Position numbers and translations under genes: made by a program. From NCBI GenBank assembly GCA_025399215.1, contig MU621271.1, positions 1 to 35,405 of the forward strand: a stretch of 35,405 bases of DNA, in the 5' to 3' direction. The notes under the pieces were generated by a model, which worked only from the letters and a program-made list of their open reading frames with translations, did no database searches and had not been told where the DNA came from. Origin of the DNA: Globomyces pollinis-pini. Lineage: Eukaryota > Chytridiomycota > Chytridiomycetes > Rhizophydiales > Globomycetaceae. This document shows positions 7,913 through 19,399 of the stretch, in pieces (the stretch's first letter is position 1; every line of letters begins with the position of its first letter).

Positions 7913-9583
7913 AATACTTCAATATCAAATTCTCTCTCTCATAGAAGGTTATCGTTTAATATATGGGGTTTCAAAAAATATTAGTCGCTTGCAACAAAAA
8001 TATTTTTCTCGTTTCAATCAATACCTTAGTTTTTTTCTTGGAACATAATAATTGAACTGGTATATCAAACACAATACCACATAGAGTTGTTAGTAGTATA
8101 GCTAAGGCATTGAATGATACCTTCTCTATGGAAATACAAGCTAAATTCATTCACTGTCAAAATAATGGATCCATATAGAATATGAGCAAAATATTGTGAA
8201 ACACTGTATTATATTCTATAATGAGCTTGGGCCAAACGGGTCCTTATATACTTTCCTTAATTCAATATCCTAAAAGAAAGCTTTAAAAAGTCTTTAAACA
8301 TTGCTTTTTAATAACCGCAAGTATAGCCTTTCTTAGTCCGCCTTGAGTAATCACATTTTATCGATCATGACATTTTCTCATAGCTGCCCTAATAATTTGT
8401 ACCAAAGTTGTTAATGCCACAGGCAGCAGATCTACTTTTGACACTCTTGAGTAACTTTTAGCAGAGAACATCAGCTATGAAAACCGGTATCATTCGCCTT
8501 AGCTATACTACTGTTGTCAGATAGAGTGTTCGATGCTCAAACTTTTGTGGTCAGTGGAATATGACAAATCACCAGTTAAATTAGCTCGTAATATTTAATA
8601 TGCAGTCAATACACTCTATAAAATAATTGGAGTCCAAAAAGTATTCGATTACGTATAAAAACACGTCATAATCTCGTAGTTATCATATAGTTTCAAATTT
8701 TAGTTCCCAGTGACTACAATGGTGTTACAAGACATGGTTGTTACAAGAGATGATTCTAATATAAATAAACTGATGCGCAATAATACCGAGGCAACCCAAT
8801 CATTCCAATTGAAAGCTAACCCTTTTGATTACCTTGTTTGAACAGTGGGTATATAAGTAACTGGGTGTAAAAGTTTGTTCAAAATCACGTAAAAATGTCA
8901 ATGTGAGTTTATACAACATAAACTAAATCTGTGAATTGTATAAACTGAAATTGACAATTTTATACTGTATAGCCTTCTGATTACAAAAAATTTGAGGATG
9001 AGCTGTCGTTTTGAAAATAACCTACTCCAAGAACAAACTTACTTCACAAGGAAAGAGCAATAGAAGTTGAAGTTTGTCACATCAAAATGAAAGATAATCC
9101 AAACTGGCAAACATTCTTCTTGGACAATTGAACGAAACCAGAAACTATGAACTAGCAAAATAATATGATCAACCAAACCTTTGACATCTAGCAAACGATA
9201 ACCGTGACACAACTATGAATGCAGGAGACCAAGAAAAGTCTTCTACTATGGTATTCACTTGAAAAAGAAAGAACAGAGAACAATAAAGAATTATCTACCA
9301 TGGTATTCAACTTGTAAAGACAGCCAAGACGCATTATGAAATAGATACAGAGAAACATTCCACCAACTTATAAGGAAAAAGGTCCAAGAAATTAAGACTT
9401 AGATGAGTCCTCGACAGAGTGACCAAGAAAGAGTAAAGAGACAGAGAAACCAATCAAAACAAGAGTTTAAACCAATACATAAAGCATAGAGTGGTAGTCA
9501 TAGACCAAAAGTCCAGCCAAAGTGACCAGCCAAGCATGAGAGGTAGATTGATATTCATTTATTTTGAAAACAAACAGAAGCAG
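7913..9583. other. Intergenic, no recognised gene
   Basis: About 1.7 kb of AT-rich sequence. The one item noted is a 40-codon ATG frame at 8719-8841 (MVLQDMVVTRDDSNINKLMR), too short to judge. The stretch 9000-9560 is purine-rich and contains a loose repeat of a CTAC(C)ATGGTATTCA phrase near 9245 and 9296. Confidence 0.5.
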
Positions 9584-10492
9584 TTACTCACGATCTTCAT
9601 CCATTGGGCGAGGGGACTCTTCACGTTGAGGTGAGTCTCTTCGAGGAGAATCTCTTCTTGGAGAGTCACGTCTTGGTGAGTCACGTCTTGGTGAATCACG
9701 TCTTGGTGAATCACGTCTTGGTGAAACTGAAGAGCGCTTTTCAGGAGTTCTAGATCGTCTTTTTTCTGGTGAGCGAGACACAGAATCTCTTCGACGATCT
9801 TCACGTCTTGGAGAACGTTCACGTCGATCATCTCGCCGTGGTGAACGATCACGGTGATCCTCATACTAAAAAACATTAGGATATATAAAAATCTACATCT
9901 TTTAAGGAAATGATGGAGCCTTGATAATCGTAGTTTTCAAACATTTTTGTGGCCTCTTCTTTACCACTGTAATTCATGAACTCAACGAGACTAAGGAATC
10001 AGAATACTAATAAGATTTACCCAATATCACGGCTATCAACATTGGCATATTGAACTTCACCTGCCTTGCGCATCAAATCCTTCAAGTCTTGCCATGACAC
10101 ATGACGAGGTAACCCATGCACATTTACACTATAATCGTAAATCAAACAAAAATATACCAGTTGGCAGCAACTCTAGACTTACGGACTGGTGAGCGACGTC
10201 TGTCATCTCTGCGATCATCTCTTCGATCTCTGTCAGCTTTTCCTTTTGCCATTTCCACAATAAGACTATAAAAGTAAGTGATATATAAACTATACCGTTC
10301 ACCTAGAAAGCGAGTACCATCTAGTTCATGAATACAATCGTCAGCATCTCTTGAATCAGCAAATTCAACAAAAGCAAAGCCTTGCAACAAACGAATATCC
10401 CTAACTCTACCAAATTCTCTGGTGAGTTTTTCCAAATCTCTTTCTCTGCAATCTCTTGCAAGCTTGCCAAAATACACACGATGTCCTCCCAT
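9584..10492 (-). CDS. SR-family splicing factor, SRSF1-like
   Basis: Five exons code for 262 aa. RRM1 (about residues 3-75) has RNP2 VYFGKL and RNP1 GFAFVEF. A linker rich in RDRRDDRR follows, then a pseudo-RRM whose signature [18 protein letters not shown] is diagnostic of the SRSF1 class. The C-terminal RS/RD domain is built of S-P-R-R-D repeats and ends in PMDEDRE. Such proteins bind exonic enhancers and recruit U1/U2AF, and are regulated by SR-protein kinases. GT-AG introns are at 10266-10295 (30 nt), 10129-10157 (29), 9991-10020 (30) and 9866-9896 (31); each joins conserved residues exactly. Retention of the first adds ten codons with no stop. The start is the ATG three residues before VYFGKL; upstream is A/T-rich leader. 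Confidence 0.92.
9631..9728 (-). repeat. 15-bp coding repeat (S-P-R-R-D units)
   Basis: Around six copies of a 15-bp unit resembling TCACGTCTTGGTGAA, in frame with the RS domain of the SR protein. Units near 9660-9720 are nearly identical, so repeat number may vary between strains. Confidence 0.8.
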
Positions 10493-11391
10493 TTCAAAAA
10501 AAAAATTGAAAAAAAAATTGAATTGCCAACAACAAAATGTGATGCTTTTAGAGAAACACAAGAATTAAGAAATTCTTTAATCAGTGGATATTCAGTATAT
10601 GATTATTGTTAAGTGCTCAGTTGAAAGTAGTGTATGATTTAATGTTTAGGGGTCGAGTTTTTGTGATCCAACTTACAGAAAATGTACAAGTTGGATCGGA
10701 TTTTGACAGTTTGTCAAACCTAAATGTTAGTTGATAACAGACAATTGATGACTGAAGGATGTTCAATATACTTGATAAGTGAGAAATCATCATATGTATT
10801 GAATTGATCATTCCAAACATTATAGAGATTTTCAAGTTTCTTATACGACATAAATTATGCGTACTAAATGAAAAACTATAATATTGGGCATACGACATAA
10901 ATTATACGTACTAAATGCAAAACTAAATATTGGGCGTGTTGTAACTAGGTTAAACATACAGACATTTTTCTGAAATATCTCCCTGTACAATTGTAAACAT
11001 CCAACATCAAATGTGCATGTACAACTGAATACATTCAACACCATATCAGCCTTTGGTAATATCGAATTATTTGCGCTCATTTAACAGTCATGTGAAATCA
11101 TGAACACAATCCAAGCCCTTGAAATTTTCACTTCACCTCTTTTTTCGTAAACACATCGTAGATACTTGTACATTAACAATGAATGAGAGTGGTTACAACT
11201 GATATTTAAGACTAATAAAGCAAGCGTATCTGTTACATTTCAAGTCGATTCAATGAGTAGGTCCCATGCTTTTATACGAAATTAAAAAAAAATATAAAAC
11301 GGACCGTAACACCAAGGACCGATTAATTCCACATGGTTTGAGGTTTAAAACCCAACAAGACGGATTGTGAATTCATACTTTTTTTATCAAA
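10493..11391. other. Intergenic region between divergent genes
   Basis: About 0.9 kb between the SR gene (-) and the first Bem1-like gene (+), presumably holding both promoters. It contains a local direct repeat: a phrase including ACGACATAAATTATGCGTAC recurs with small changes about 40 bp later (near 10845 and 10886). No gene is seen. Confidence 0.5.
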
Positions 11392-12468
11392 ATGAATGGT
11401 ATGAGACTTGAAGGTGTAGGTGCGTTTTTACCGCCAAGCTATTACAAAGCAGAAAGGGAAAAGAAGGCAAAGAAAGCCAAAGAAGGGAAGAATGGTAAAG
11501 TAGAAAAAGTACCAGAGAAGCAGGAAGTTCAAGAGGAAAACCCTTTCCTGCAACGTGTTGCATCCAATACTAATCGTACTAATGGCCCTGCTTTGGAACG
11601 ATCCCGGTCAGCTACTGGATTGTATTCCCCAAATGACTCAAACTACTCTCCTACTCTGGTCGATAGAAATTTGAGCTATGATAATCCGAATTACCACTTT
11701 CCTACCAGAACTCCATCTCAAAGAAGTCAGAATAGTGTCAATGGTCCTAGAAGAAAAAGTCTCCATCAATACCAAACCTACAGCAAGACCGATTCTGCTA
11801 TCAGTTTATCACTAGAAAATCAATCATTATTTGTGGAAAGCTGTGAATTATCCCCAGAAGATGAATGGATTTACACCATTGAAGTGAAATTGGTTACTAA
11901 ACAATCCAATATCCTGTTTCGAACATATGAAGATTTTTGGACCTTACATGAAGAATTACTGGATTTAAATCCAAGAGAATCTGGAAAAGCTGGCACTCCT
12001 AGAGCACTTCCATTCATGGATCCACCTGTGGGGCATATGTCTTCAGACGAAGCAATCCGACGACGAAAATTCTTGAACTTTTACCTGCAAGAATTGAACC
12101 AACTGGGGAATAAATTAAACTTGCGCCCATTGCAGTATTTCTTGATTCTTCGCGATATGGACATGAAAATCGAAAATACCATGTTTGCAAATGCATCGGA
12201 AACAATCATGGATCTTCTGTCTGATTTAACTGTTCGAAAGGATGTCCCTGTTAAATTAACTCATAACGGAAGAACAATGAATTGGAGGGAAAATGACAGT
12301 GTAAGTGTTAGTCGACTGTTCCGTCACGCAACTGAATGCTTTGGGGAACCATTACTTGGGTTACTTTACCGTAATGAATGGGGAGAAAAGGTTTCATTGA
12401 CAAACAATAATGAATTACGAATGTTGATCAAGTTCAGAGAACGACTCGTCTTGTTCTCTGCTAATTAG
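11392..12468 (+). CDS. Bem1-like scaffold A (PX-PB1)
   Basis: A single-exon gene of 358 aa. The N-terminal 140 residues are low-complexity, first Lys-rich (EREKKAKKAKEGK) then Ser/Asn-rich. A PX domain (about 145-255) shows the phosphoinositide-binding RTYEDFW, the proline-rich LPFMDPPVGH and the basic RRRKFLNFYLQEL helix. A PB1 domain (about 283-356) carries a basic Lys in strand 1 (PVKLTHNG) and an OPCA-like loop YRNEWGEKVSLTNNNELR. PX followed by PB1 is the C-terminal architecture of Bem1/Scd2, which brings Cdc24-type exchange factors to Cdc42 at polarity sites. Unlike Bem1 it has no SH3 domain. It is closest to copy B downstream: both contain ASETIMDLLSDLTVR, with 23 identical bases over that motif. 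Confidence 0.85.
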   Translation: MNGMRLEGVGAFLPPSYYKAEREKKAKKAKEGKNGKVEKVPEKQEVQEENPFLQRVASNTNRTNGPALERSRSATGLYSPNDSNYSPTLVDRNLSYDNPNYHFPTRTPSQRSQNSVNGPRRKSLHQYQTYSKTDSAISLSLENQSLFVESCELSPEDEWIYTIEVKLVTKQSNILFRTYEDFWTLHEELLDLNPRESGKAGTPRALPFMDPPVGHMSSDEAIRRRKFLNFYLQELNQLGNKLNLRPLQYFLILRDMDMKIENTMFANASETIMDLLSDLTVRKDVPVKLTHNGRTMNWRENDSVSVSRLFRHATECFGEPLLGLLYRNEWGEKVSLTNNNELRMLIKFRERLVLFSAN

Positions 12469-13039
12469 ATTGGTTTGTTTCTCAACTGTTTAGTACTGTT
12501 TTTAAAAATTCCAAATAAATAATTATAAACCATAGAGTATTCCTTGCGGTACCCATTTATTAAGAGTACAGCATAAATCCCTCAAATAGTTTGACACTAT
12601 ATTCTTTATTGAGAAGAAGCACGTAGACAACTGGAGACGTAAAATTGACACTTGATATAATCATTAATGATTTTAATATATGTACTGACAATGCATAAAA
12701 TAGGACCGTCAACGTACACTGCATGGAGACACACAAAATGCCATGACCAACACTAATCACATGGTCAAAGTAACACATTTTCAAATGATTTGGTTGCATG
12801 TGAAGGAGGGGAAAGGGTGCAGTTAATTAAAAGTTACATCGAGTTTGGTCACTAAAGTTACCTGTAGATTGGTACAGCACATCGAGTCTGGTGCATTTAA
12901 AAGTTTAAACAAATAGATTGCAATGCTCATTATCTCTTGACTGAGAACAATAAACACTTTGATATGTTTATAAACTAATTCTACAATCGATTGTCAATAA
13001 ACACAACTATAAATAAAAACATTCAAAAAGTTCATATAT
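12469..13039. other. Intergenic, nothing recognised
   Basis: About 570 bp of AT-rich sequence downstream of scaffold A and upstream of the M28-like gene. The start of the latter lies only a few bases after an ATATAT run. No repeat or RNA gene is seen. Confidence 0.5.
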
Positions 13040-15709
13040 ATGATCTTCTATCCAGTAATTCTAGTTGGAGTATACTTTTTAATTCTGATCATCGTTGATC
13101 TACCTATCGACACCATAAAACCAAACAACAGACACGTCCAAGAAGGAACTCAAGTAACTGGTGAATATGGATTTTCGCTTCTCAAAGAAATCTCAAAAGT
13201 TCCACATTCTTATAATTCATTCGAAAATGATCTCATCTATGAGTTTTTGGTGAATGAAATAACTCAGATTCAGTTGGCTTATGATTCTTGGAACTGTACG
13301 TATCCAAACCCTTTAACGGTAAATAAAATAGACTAAATGACCTAGCTGTTGGATGATGATGTTAACCTTGTATCCATGACATCCAAAGGTTTAATATTCC
13401 ACGAATCAAATAATTTAATTCTGCAATTAAAAGGAAAAAATGAAAGCGCTTGTTTAGTATCGGGTCATTTTGATTCCTATTTGCAGTCCGTGGGATCTAC
13501 TGCTAGTGGTGTGGGTATCTCCAGTATGATGACAACACTGTTTACCTTGACGCGGAAATCATGCCATCAGTTGTTAGATCGGACTATCATATTTGATTTT
13601 AATAATGCGGAAGAAATAGAATCTATGGGAATGAAATCAATGATTCAACATCCAAGTTTTGCCAATGTTAGCTCCTATATCAATATTGGTATTTCAAAAG
13701 TATGTAACTTGATAGATGGGATGGGTGTTGCTGGAACTATGGGACGAAATGCTTTGTCAAGTGCAACCAATTTTGATATCACCCAACAAATATTAGACGT
13801 ATTACCATACAACCACGCTGCATCTTACCTTAACTCTTTCATGAAATTGTCCAGTTACAAAACAGCATATAATTTATTGGAAGGACTGAACCGTACTGGA
13901 ATCAATTTACTTTATTATGGTAAAAACTATCTATATCATACCAAAATGGATGACTTGGATCATATTTCATCGACTTGTATTCAATCTATTTCAGAGAATT
14001 TACTCTCTTCCATTCTCGTGATGCTAAAGCCGCAAGAAGAAAATACTCAACAATCTGGATTAATCTTTTTCGATAAAATGGGTTTAGATTCTGATGTATC
14101 TACTTCTCATTGGATGATTATTCAACTAATTGTACAAACCACCATAGTATCCGTTGCGATCTTTCTATCAATGGCATATGTCCTATCTACACTTGGATAT
14201 CAATTATTCATAACCACATATCTAACGCCATACCTAAATTCCACTTGTTTTGTATTTGGTTGTTTTTTCATGGTTATGTTGTTCAATTCCGTATTTTCAC
14301 TGATCAAGGTATGGATCAATCCCGGAGTTGTGTATGGATTATCAGAGCTTTCTATTCTTTCTAATTTCTTTTTATCCCTAGCGGTTATATGTACCTTGGA
14401 TTCATTTTGGCCAGATATAAAACAATCAGCACTTGAATCAGATGGTATCGAATACCAACCATCTGCTAGACAGAAAGATGAAGTGGATGATCGGTTGGAA
14501 AATTCGCCATTCATAGTTGACCATCACTTTCGAGGACTTCAAAGGACTCCGCCTATTTTTGAATGGCTCCCACTGTCCTGTCTAACCTTTTGGACAATTT
14601 CGAGTGTTGTTGCTGTAGTATTGGCCATGCTTGATATTGTGTACCTTCCGATAGTCAATTATTGGGTTTTCTATGGAGGCATGTCTGTTTTGATTTACAC
14701 AGCGTTGGATTATTACATCAAAAAGCTACAATCAACAATTGAGCAGATCACCAAACTGGAGAAATATTGTATTTTGTATTTTAAGAGATATTTTTGGAGT
14801 CTTCAAATTGTGATCTCAACTACTATCCCATTTCTCTATACTATGGATTTATTCAGTTTGTCGTTGTTAACTTTACCCACACTATTCACTCAAAACATCT
14901 CCTCTATTGGTATTGATGCGGTTTTCTCCTTGCAAGTATTCATGATGATATTCAACTTAATTCCAATATTGATGTTGCTCAATTCACATACTTATACTAA
15001 GCATTTCTTCTGGGTGATTTTCACAATTTTGTGGATACCACAAGTGTTACTGGTTCCATATAGTGAAGAACGACCATTGAAATTTTCGTACAGTGAAACC
15101 TGGGACTTTAATAACCTCAATCAAACACAAATCCACATTCAAACGTTACCAACATCCCAAGCTCCTCTTATGGCCAAACAACTGCAAGAGTTAAAGGTAC
15201 TATCTGATTTAGAGGTATATAACATGAATGATTCCTTAATCACGATAAAATCAAACAGTGTCCCATTAGACGTTGATATCAATTCAATGACAATTCAAAT
15301 TCAAAAAGATGATGACCGAAAAGGGCTGTATCATGGTACGTTTACAGGGCTCAGAGAATCTCGGATCTGTTCTATCAGTTACACATCTCAACCAAATATT
15401 TCCATTGAGCTACTATCTGGATCTTTTCATTCACAAACTACTGAAAATATGGTTCAACTTATTCCCGATGTACCAAATATTTTTACAAAACGAAATTTCC
15501 GCATAACAGAAAGTCAAGTCGCGTTAACTGTGGATATAATGACAAATTCTACACTAGAAATTGAATGGAGGTGTTTTCTACCATCTAGAAAAAGTCAGCT
15601 CTATACATCAATCGAGGCTTCATTGCCAAAATGGTTGATGGTTGGCGGTGACGATCATTCGATGGGAGAATTGTCCGTATTGAAGAGAACAGTCATTCCA
15701 AGTATCTAG
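13040..15709 (+). CDS. ER-type M28 metallopeptidase homologue, probably inactive
   Basis: Two exons (13040-13318, 13346-15709) are joined by removal of a 27-nt intron; 880 aa. An N-terminal membrane anchor (FYPVILVGVYFLILIIVDL) is followed by a lumenal M28 domain, about eight further hydrophobic segments and a C-terminal beta-rich lumenal domain. This is the layout of ERMP1/vacuolar membrane protease (Pff1-type). Of the five zinc-binding positions, His134 (SGHFDS), the Glu pair 182-183 (FNNAEE) and His291 (YHTKMDD) remain. The bridging Asp normally in G-A-x-D-D-G-x-G is missing (GSTASGV), and the Glu of the INLE strand is Gly (INIGIS). Catalysis therefore seems lost. The start is the only upstream in-frame ATG before the anchor. 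Confidence 0.85.
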
Positions 15710-16815
15710 TTGGTTATAAAGTCACTGTCAAAAATAAAGAAATTAAACATTCCAAGTGAACTTGATATATTTCATGTGATCACCACAGAGTTGTTGCAAA
15801 GCGTATTGTGTATAAGGCTCCACGCTATTCAATACCGTATGTTACTGCAATGTCAATCATTATTGAGTATATTTGATTGATGTAAATATAAAATGTTCAC
15901 GTTTCATTTACAGCACCAAAGAATGAATTTCTGAGTCCCATCTCAACTGGATATGAGAAACTGACATCCATTCACTCACTTCAATGATTATTTTCCCTAG
16001 TCATAATGAAAGCGGGCCGTCGAATCACTGCTGTGCTGATTGGAATCAGTTAATAGATTTTTTGTCGATTGCATTCCAAATATAGAAAGACTGGCCATAA
16101 TTTTATGACAAAGGAGTGGCCACAATTGAAGTTATTTAGATGAAACCTGCTTTGAACAAGCAGAAAATTTAGTTAGTTAATGTTTTGTAGTCAGGTTGTG
16201 TTCTATCGGTTACAATCAAGATTTCACACAACAATGACCAATGTGATTGAGAATCCTTTTAAGTAACATATTGGGGAGTATGGTGCCATAGCATAGCCGT
16301 CAAATTGAATCAGAAACCATTGTGCTTTTGAGCAGATGGACACAAAAAAGGAATGAAAAAGTTACAGAAAGATGCAGGAAAAAACGACAGAGAAATAGGT
16401 GAATCTCAGCAGATTAATTGTCAAGTTCTTCATTGGTCTTATTCTAATTTCTGTTATGGGCATTGATGGTGAGTTGAGACCACGTTTCTACTCAATTGGG
16501 TGAGGGTTAGCAAGATGAGGGTTGTATAGTAGTACAAAGTATTGTGATCAATGAACCCATCCATCTGACATTACCCATTGACTTTCATCAAAGGAACTTG
16601 GGTTGAGAGTTAGATACTTTGCATACCATCCAATTCGGTAGAGCGCTGGAGTTTTCCAAATTAAAGGGAGATGCTTAGTTCCTGTGAACAACTCGTAACA
16701 GGGCCCATGTGAAAAGTTCTTTGTAGAATCTGGATCACAAAAGTTGAGCCCAGTCTGAGCGGGTTTTAATGAGACACAAAATATTGTATTCCACTTTACT
16801 ATTCAAATCTCAATC
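15710..16815. other. Intergenic, nothing recognised
   Basis: About 1.1 kb between the M28-like gene and scaffold B. There is no open frame of note, no tRNA and no clear repeat. A few GAGGGTTAG/GAGGGTTG phrases near 16502-16526 resemble, but do not match, the telomere unit. Confidence 0.5.
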
Positions 16816-17817
16816 ATGTACAATGCCTTTGTTCCTTCAGTTACAAGACAATATGATTACCAAAAGAAACGTGATACTCAAGGCGATCCTGGAATTTCTA
16901 GACCCCAACTAGTGCCAAATGACAAACAAAGTTTTGTTAGAATTGATTCTTCTTCATACGTTGCTCCTTCTCCATTGGCATCAATGCCTATTCCTCTTCG
17001 TCGTTCTCGCTCTCAACGTCAGTCCACCAGCTCGTCTCAAAGAATATCAACCGATGGTTCAAAACCGCTTGTAAATATAAGAAGGGAAAGTTTAGAAAAA
17101 TATCGTTCAAGTATAAGCTCACCACGGGTGGATTCTGCTTGTGAATTGAATTATGGCAACAGAGAAAGTATTCATGTTGAAAGTTGTTCGCTAAACCATG
17201 ACGATGAATGGATCTACTCAATGGATCTGAAATTGAAGGATGGGCAATCACACATTCTTCAGCGTTCTTATTCCGATCTGTGGGCTCTACATATCAAGTT
17301 ACTAGAATCATGTCCTAGAGAAGCAGGTGGCAATAACCATCCAAGATCTATTCCATTCCTTGACCCTCTTTTACCTCATATGTCAACAAATGAAGCTATT
17401 CGAAGACGAAAAGTTGTGAATTTTTACATGCAAGAGTTACTCAAACTCTCACAGTTTGGAGTCGGAAATTCACAACTAGATCTATTCCTCGCCATCACCA
17501 GCACAGATTTTATTCAAAAAGAAGATCACCCATTGTTTTCAACTGCATCGGAAACAATCATGGATCTATTGTCAGACTTGACTGTACGTGATACCGTTTT
17601 GGTAAAAGTAACTCATGGCAAATATACATTTGCATGGTCAGAAAACAGTGAAGTGACATACACAACTCTCTTTAACCACACCCGTAGAAGGGTGGGCGAA
17701 CCAATCTATGCGCTGAAATACCGAAATGAATGGGGTGAAAAAACTCCACTACTCTCCGATAATGAATTGCGATTGTTGGTTAATTTCAAGGATCGTTTAG
17801 TTTTGTATACAAGTTAA
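16816..17817 (+). CDS. Bem1-like scaffold B (PX-PB1)
   Basis: A single-exon gene of 333 aa, paralogous to scaffold A. The N-terminal 115 residues are Ser/Arg-rich (IPLRRSRSQRQSTSSSQR) and probably disordered and phosphorylated. PX domain at about 118-232: HILQRSYSDLWALHIKLL, the proline stretch IPFLDPLLPHM and the basic helix RRRKVVNFYMQELL. PB1 domain at about 258-332: basic strand 1 LVKVTHGKYTF and OPCA-like YRNEWGEKTPLLSDNELR. There is no SH3 domain. Keeping both the basic Lys and acidic loop residues suggests it could bind PB1 partners from either face. The likely role is as a membrane-linked polarity adaptor; partners cannot be read from sequence. Confidence 0.85.
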   Translation: MYNAFVPSVTRQYDYQKKRDTQGDPGISRPQLVPNDKQSFVRIDSSSYVAPSPLASMPIPLRRSRSQRQSTSSSQRISTDGSKPLVNIRRESLEKYRSSISSPRVDSACELNYGNRESIHVESCSLNHDDEWIYSMDLKLKDGQSHILQRSYSDLWALHIKLLESCPREAGGNNHPRSIPFLDPLLPHMSTNEAIRRRKVVNFYMQELLKLSQFGVGNSQLDLFLAITSTDFIQKEDHPLFSTASETIMDLLSDLTVRDTVLVKVTHGKYTFAWSENSEVTYTTLFNHTRRRVGEPIYALKYRNEWGEKTPLLSDNELRLLVNFKDRLVLYTS

Positions 17818-17900
17818 ATATAGTTCAAGTATTCTCATTTTTTTTGACTTTATCGTTTTGATCATGTGTGGGCCAGACAATCTCTCAAAGAAAACGGAGG

Positions 17901-18966
17901 TTATAAATTGGATGAAGATGGATCATCGAAATTATATTTATATATCACTTGTTGAAACTCTTGGATCCTAGAAACATAAACAAACCAAATATAAAATATT
18001 GGATCTGACCTGTCGGTAAATTGACAATTAACGGGCCCTAATATATTAGCATAGAAGAAAGTTACAGGACAGATGCCACACACTCCCCACCCAAATCCAA
18101 AAGCTATTGAACCAATTATCAAATCCTTATCAATGTCTGTTCTTGAGGGAACATCGAATTGGTCATTTAACAATGTTTTCTTCTGATGTGCAATGTATAG
18201 ATTGTAAATTATCGATAAGGGTACAACTGCCCCTAAAACTAAGGACAATAGGGTGGGATCAAACAGCAATGGGTCTTTTAACAATGAAAGAAATCCAATC
18301 ACAACTCTTGCCTGAGTCATTTTTGCCAATATAAGTCCACAGCCAAAGATAAATCCACACCATAAAGAAATGAAAGGACGTAACCAGGATGTTCTCTTCG
18401 TTACCAACACACCCACCATCAATATTGAGATAAATGCGAACAGGAACGATATTTGATTAAGAATGTCACCCTCTGATGGAATTCTCTCTTGAATCATGCT
18501 GAAACCACTGTCAGAAGGTAAAATTACACGTGCAATCATTCCAGAACTGACAAAACAAGCAGAAGCGATGATAGATCGCCTTGAAAATCGAGACACCCCG
18601 CATAGCATATGACCACTAGTACATCCAGAGCCTCTCTAAAAATAAATAAGTCTTTCAATATTATACTTTAGCACCATATCCAACCAACCAACCCGCTATT
18701 ATCCAATTCCAAAATGACTGCAAACCACTTGAAGGGGTATACCAGCCAAGAAGTTGATTATTATAAATATTCGCTGATATTCCACTTATCAGTAAGCCAA
18801 ACAAAAAAGAAATCCTCCACAGATCTGGTTGCAGAGAACGTTGAATCATTCCATTGACCCCAGTCACTCTACCGAGCAAGACGTACATTCCCACCACACT
18901 GGTTAGGAGATACATGCTCCCTACCAATGGTTCCAGATACTTTGGTTGAATATTATTAAAACCCAT
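17901..18966 (-). CDS. YeeE/YedE-family sulfur (thiosulfate) transporter
   Basis: Two exons (18966-18667 and 18635-17901) with a 31-nt intron at 18636-18666; 344 aa, about eight to nine hydrophobic segments. The splice joins GWLVGYGAK to RGSGCTSGHMLCGVSRFSRR, regenerating the family signature G-x-GCTSGH-x-x-CG. The second half repeats the fold and has FGWGVCGICPVTFF, where most relatives have GLCPGP, so the Cys stays but the Gly-x-Pro is changed. Bacterial members import thiosulfate through conserved cysteines in these loops; many fungi carry homologues. The start is the first ATG (MGFNNIQPKYLEP); a TTG just upstream is unlikely. The C-terminus after VSRI is polar and less typical, and a further short intron there is not excluded. 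The intron argues against bacterial contamination. Confidence 0.85.
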
Positions 18967-19313
18967 GTGCAAAACACAGAAAAAATAAGCATTTAAATAC
19001 TGAGACCTATGGGCTCATTTTTGATATCAAATGGCTGATTCAAAAGTGGGAAATAACGGAAATCGGCAAGAGAAATATCTGTTTCACCCTCACAACTTTA
19101 GCAAACACCTGATGAGATTTACGACTTCTTAGTGATGGGGATCTTTTGGTGGTTAGAACGTTATTTTAGATATAATTCGAATATAAAACAATTTTGCTAT
19201 CGACACACACCAATTTGGAAGAATAATATAGGTTTGTTACTATTTTGGTTAAATGGGTATGGCAATTTTTCTATGACAAAGTTATATATGGAAATCAAAA
19301 AAATGAAAAAAGT
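18967..19313. other. Intergenic between transporter and tRNA gene
   Basis: About 350 bp. It should hold the promoter of the - strand transporter and the 5' flank of the tRNA. Nothing specific is seen. Confidence 0.45.
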
Positions 19314-19386
19314 GGGGGTGTAGCTCAAATGGTAGAGCGCTCGGTTTGCATCCGAGAGGCAATGGGATCAATGCCCATCTCCTCCA
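19314..19386 (+). tRNA. tRNA-Ala (anticodon UGC)
   Basis: A 73-nt cloverleaf. The acceptor GGGGGTG pairs with CATCTCC and includes the G3-U70 wobble pair, the alanine identity element. The D arm TAGCTCAAATGG matches the internal A box. The anticodon arm CTCGG-TTTGCAT-CCGAG carries TGC. The T arm is ATGGG-ATCAATG-CCCAT, with A at position 54 as usual in eukaryotic tRNA-Ala, and provides the B box. The discriminator is A; no CCA is encoded and there is no intron. Confidence 0.97.
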
Positions 19387-19393
19387 TAATCAC

Positions 19394-19399
19394 TTTTTT
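19394..19399 (+). terminator. RNA polymerase III terminator (T6)
   Basis: A run of six T begins seven bases after the tRNA-Ala discriminator base, the usual Pol III stop signal. Confidence 0.85.

Noticed and set aside
16495..16530. Further telomere-like motifs (GAGGGTTAG, GAGGGTTG)
   Set aside because: They lack the TAGGG unit and occur singly; chance similarity.
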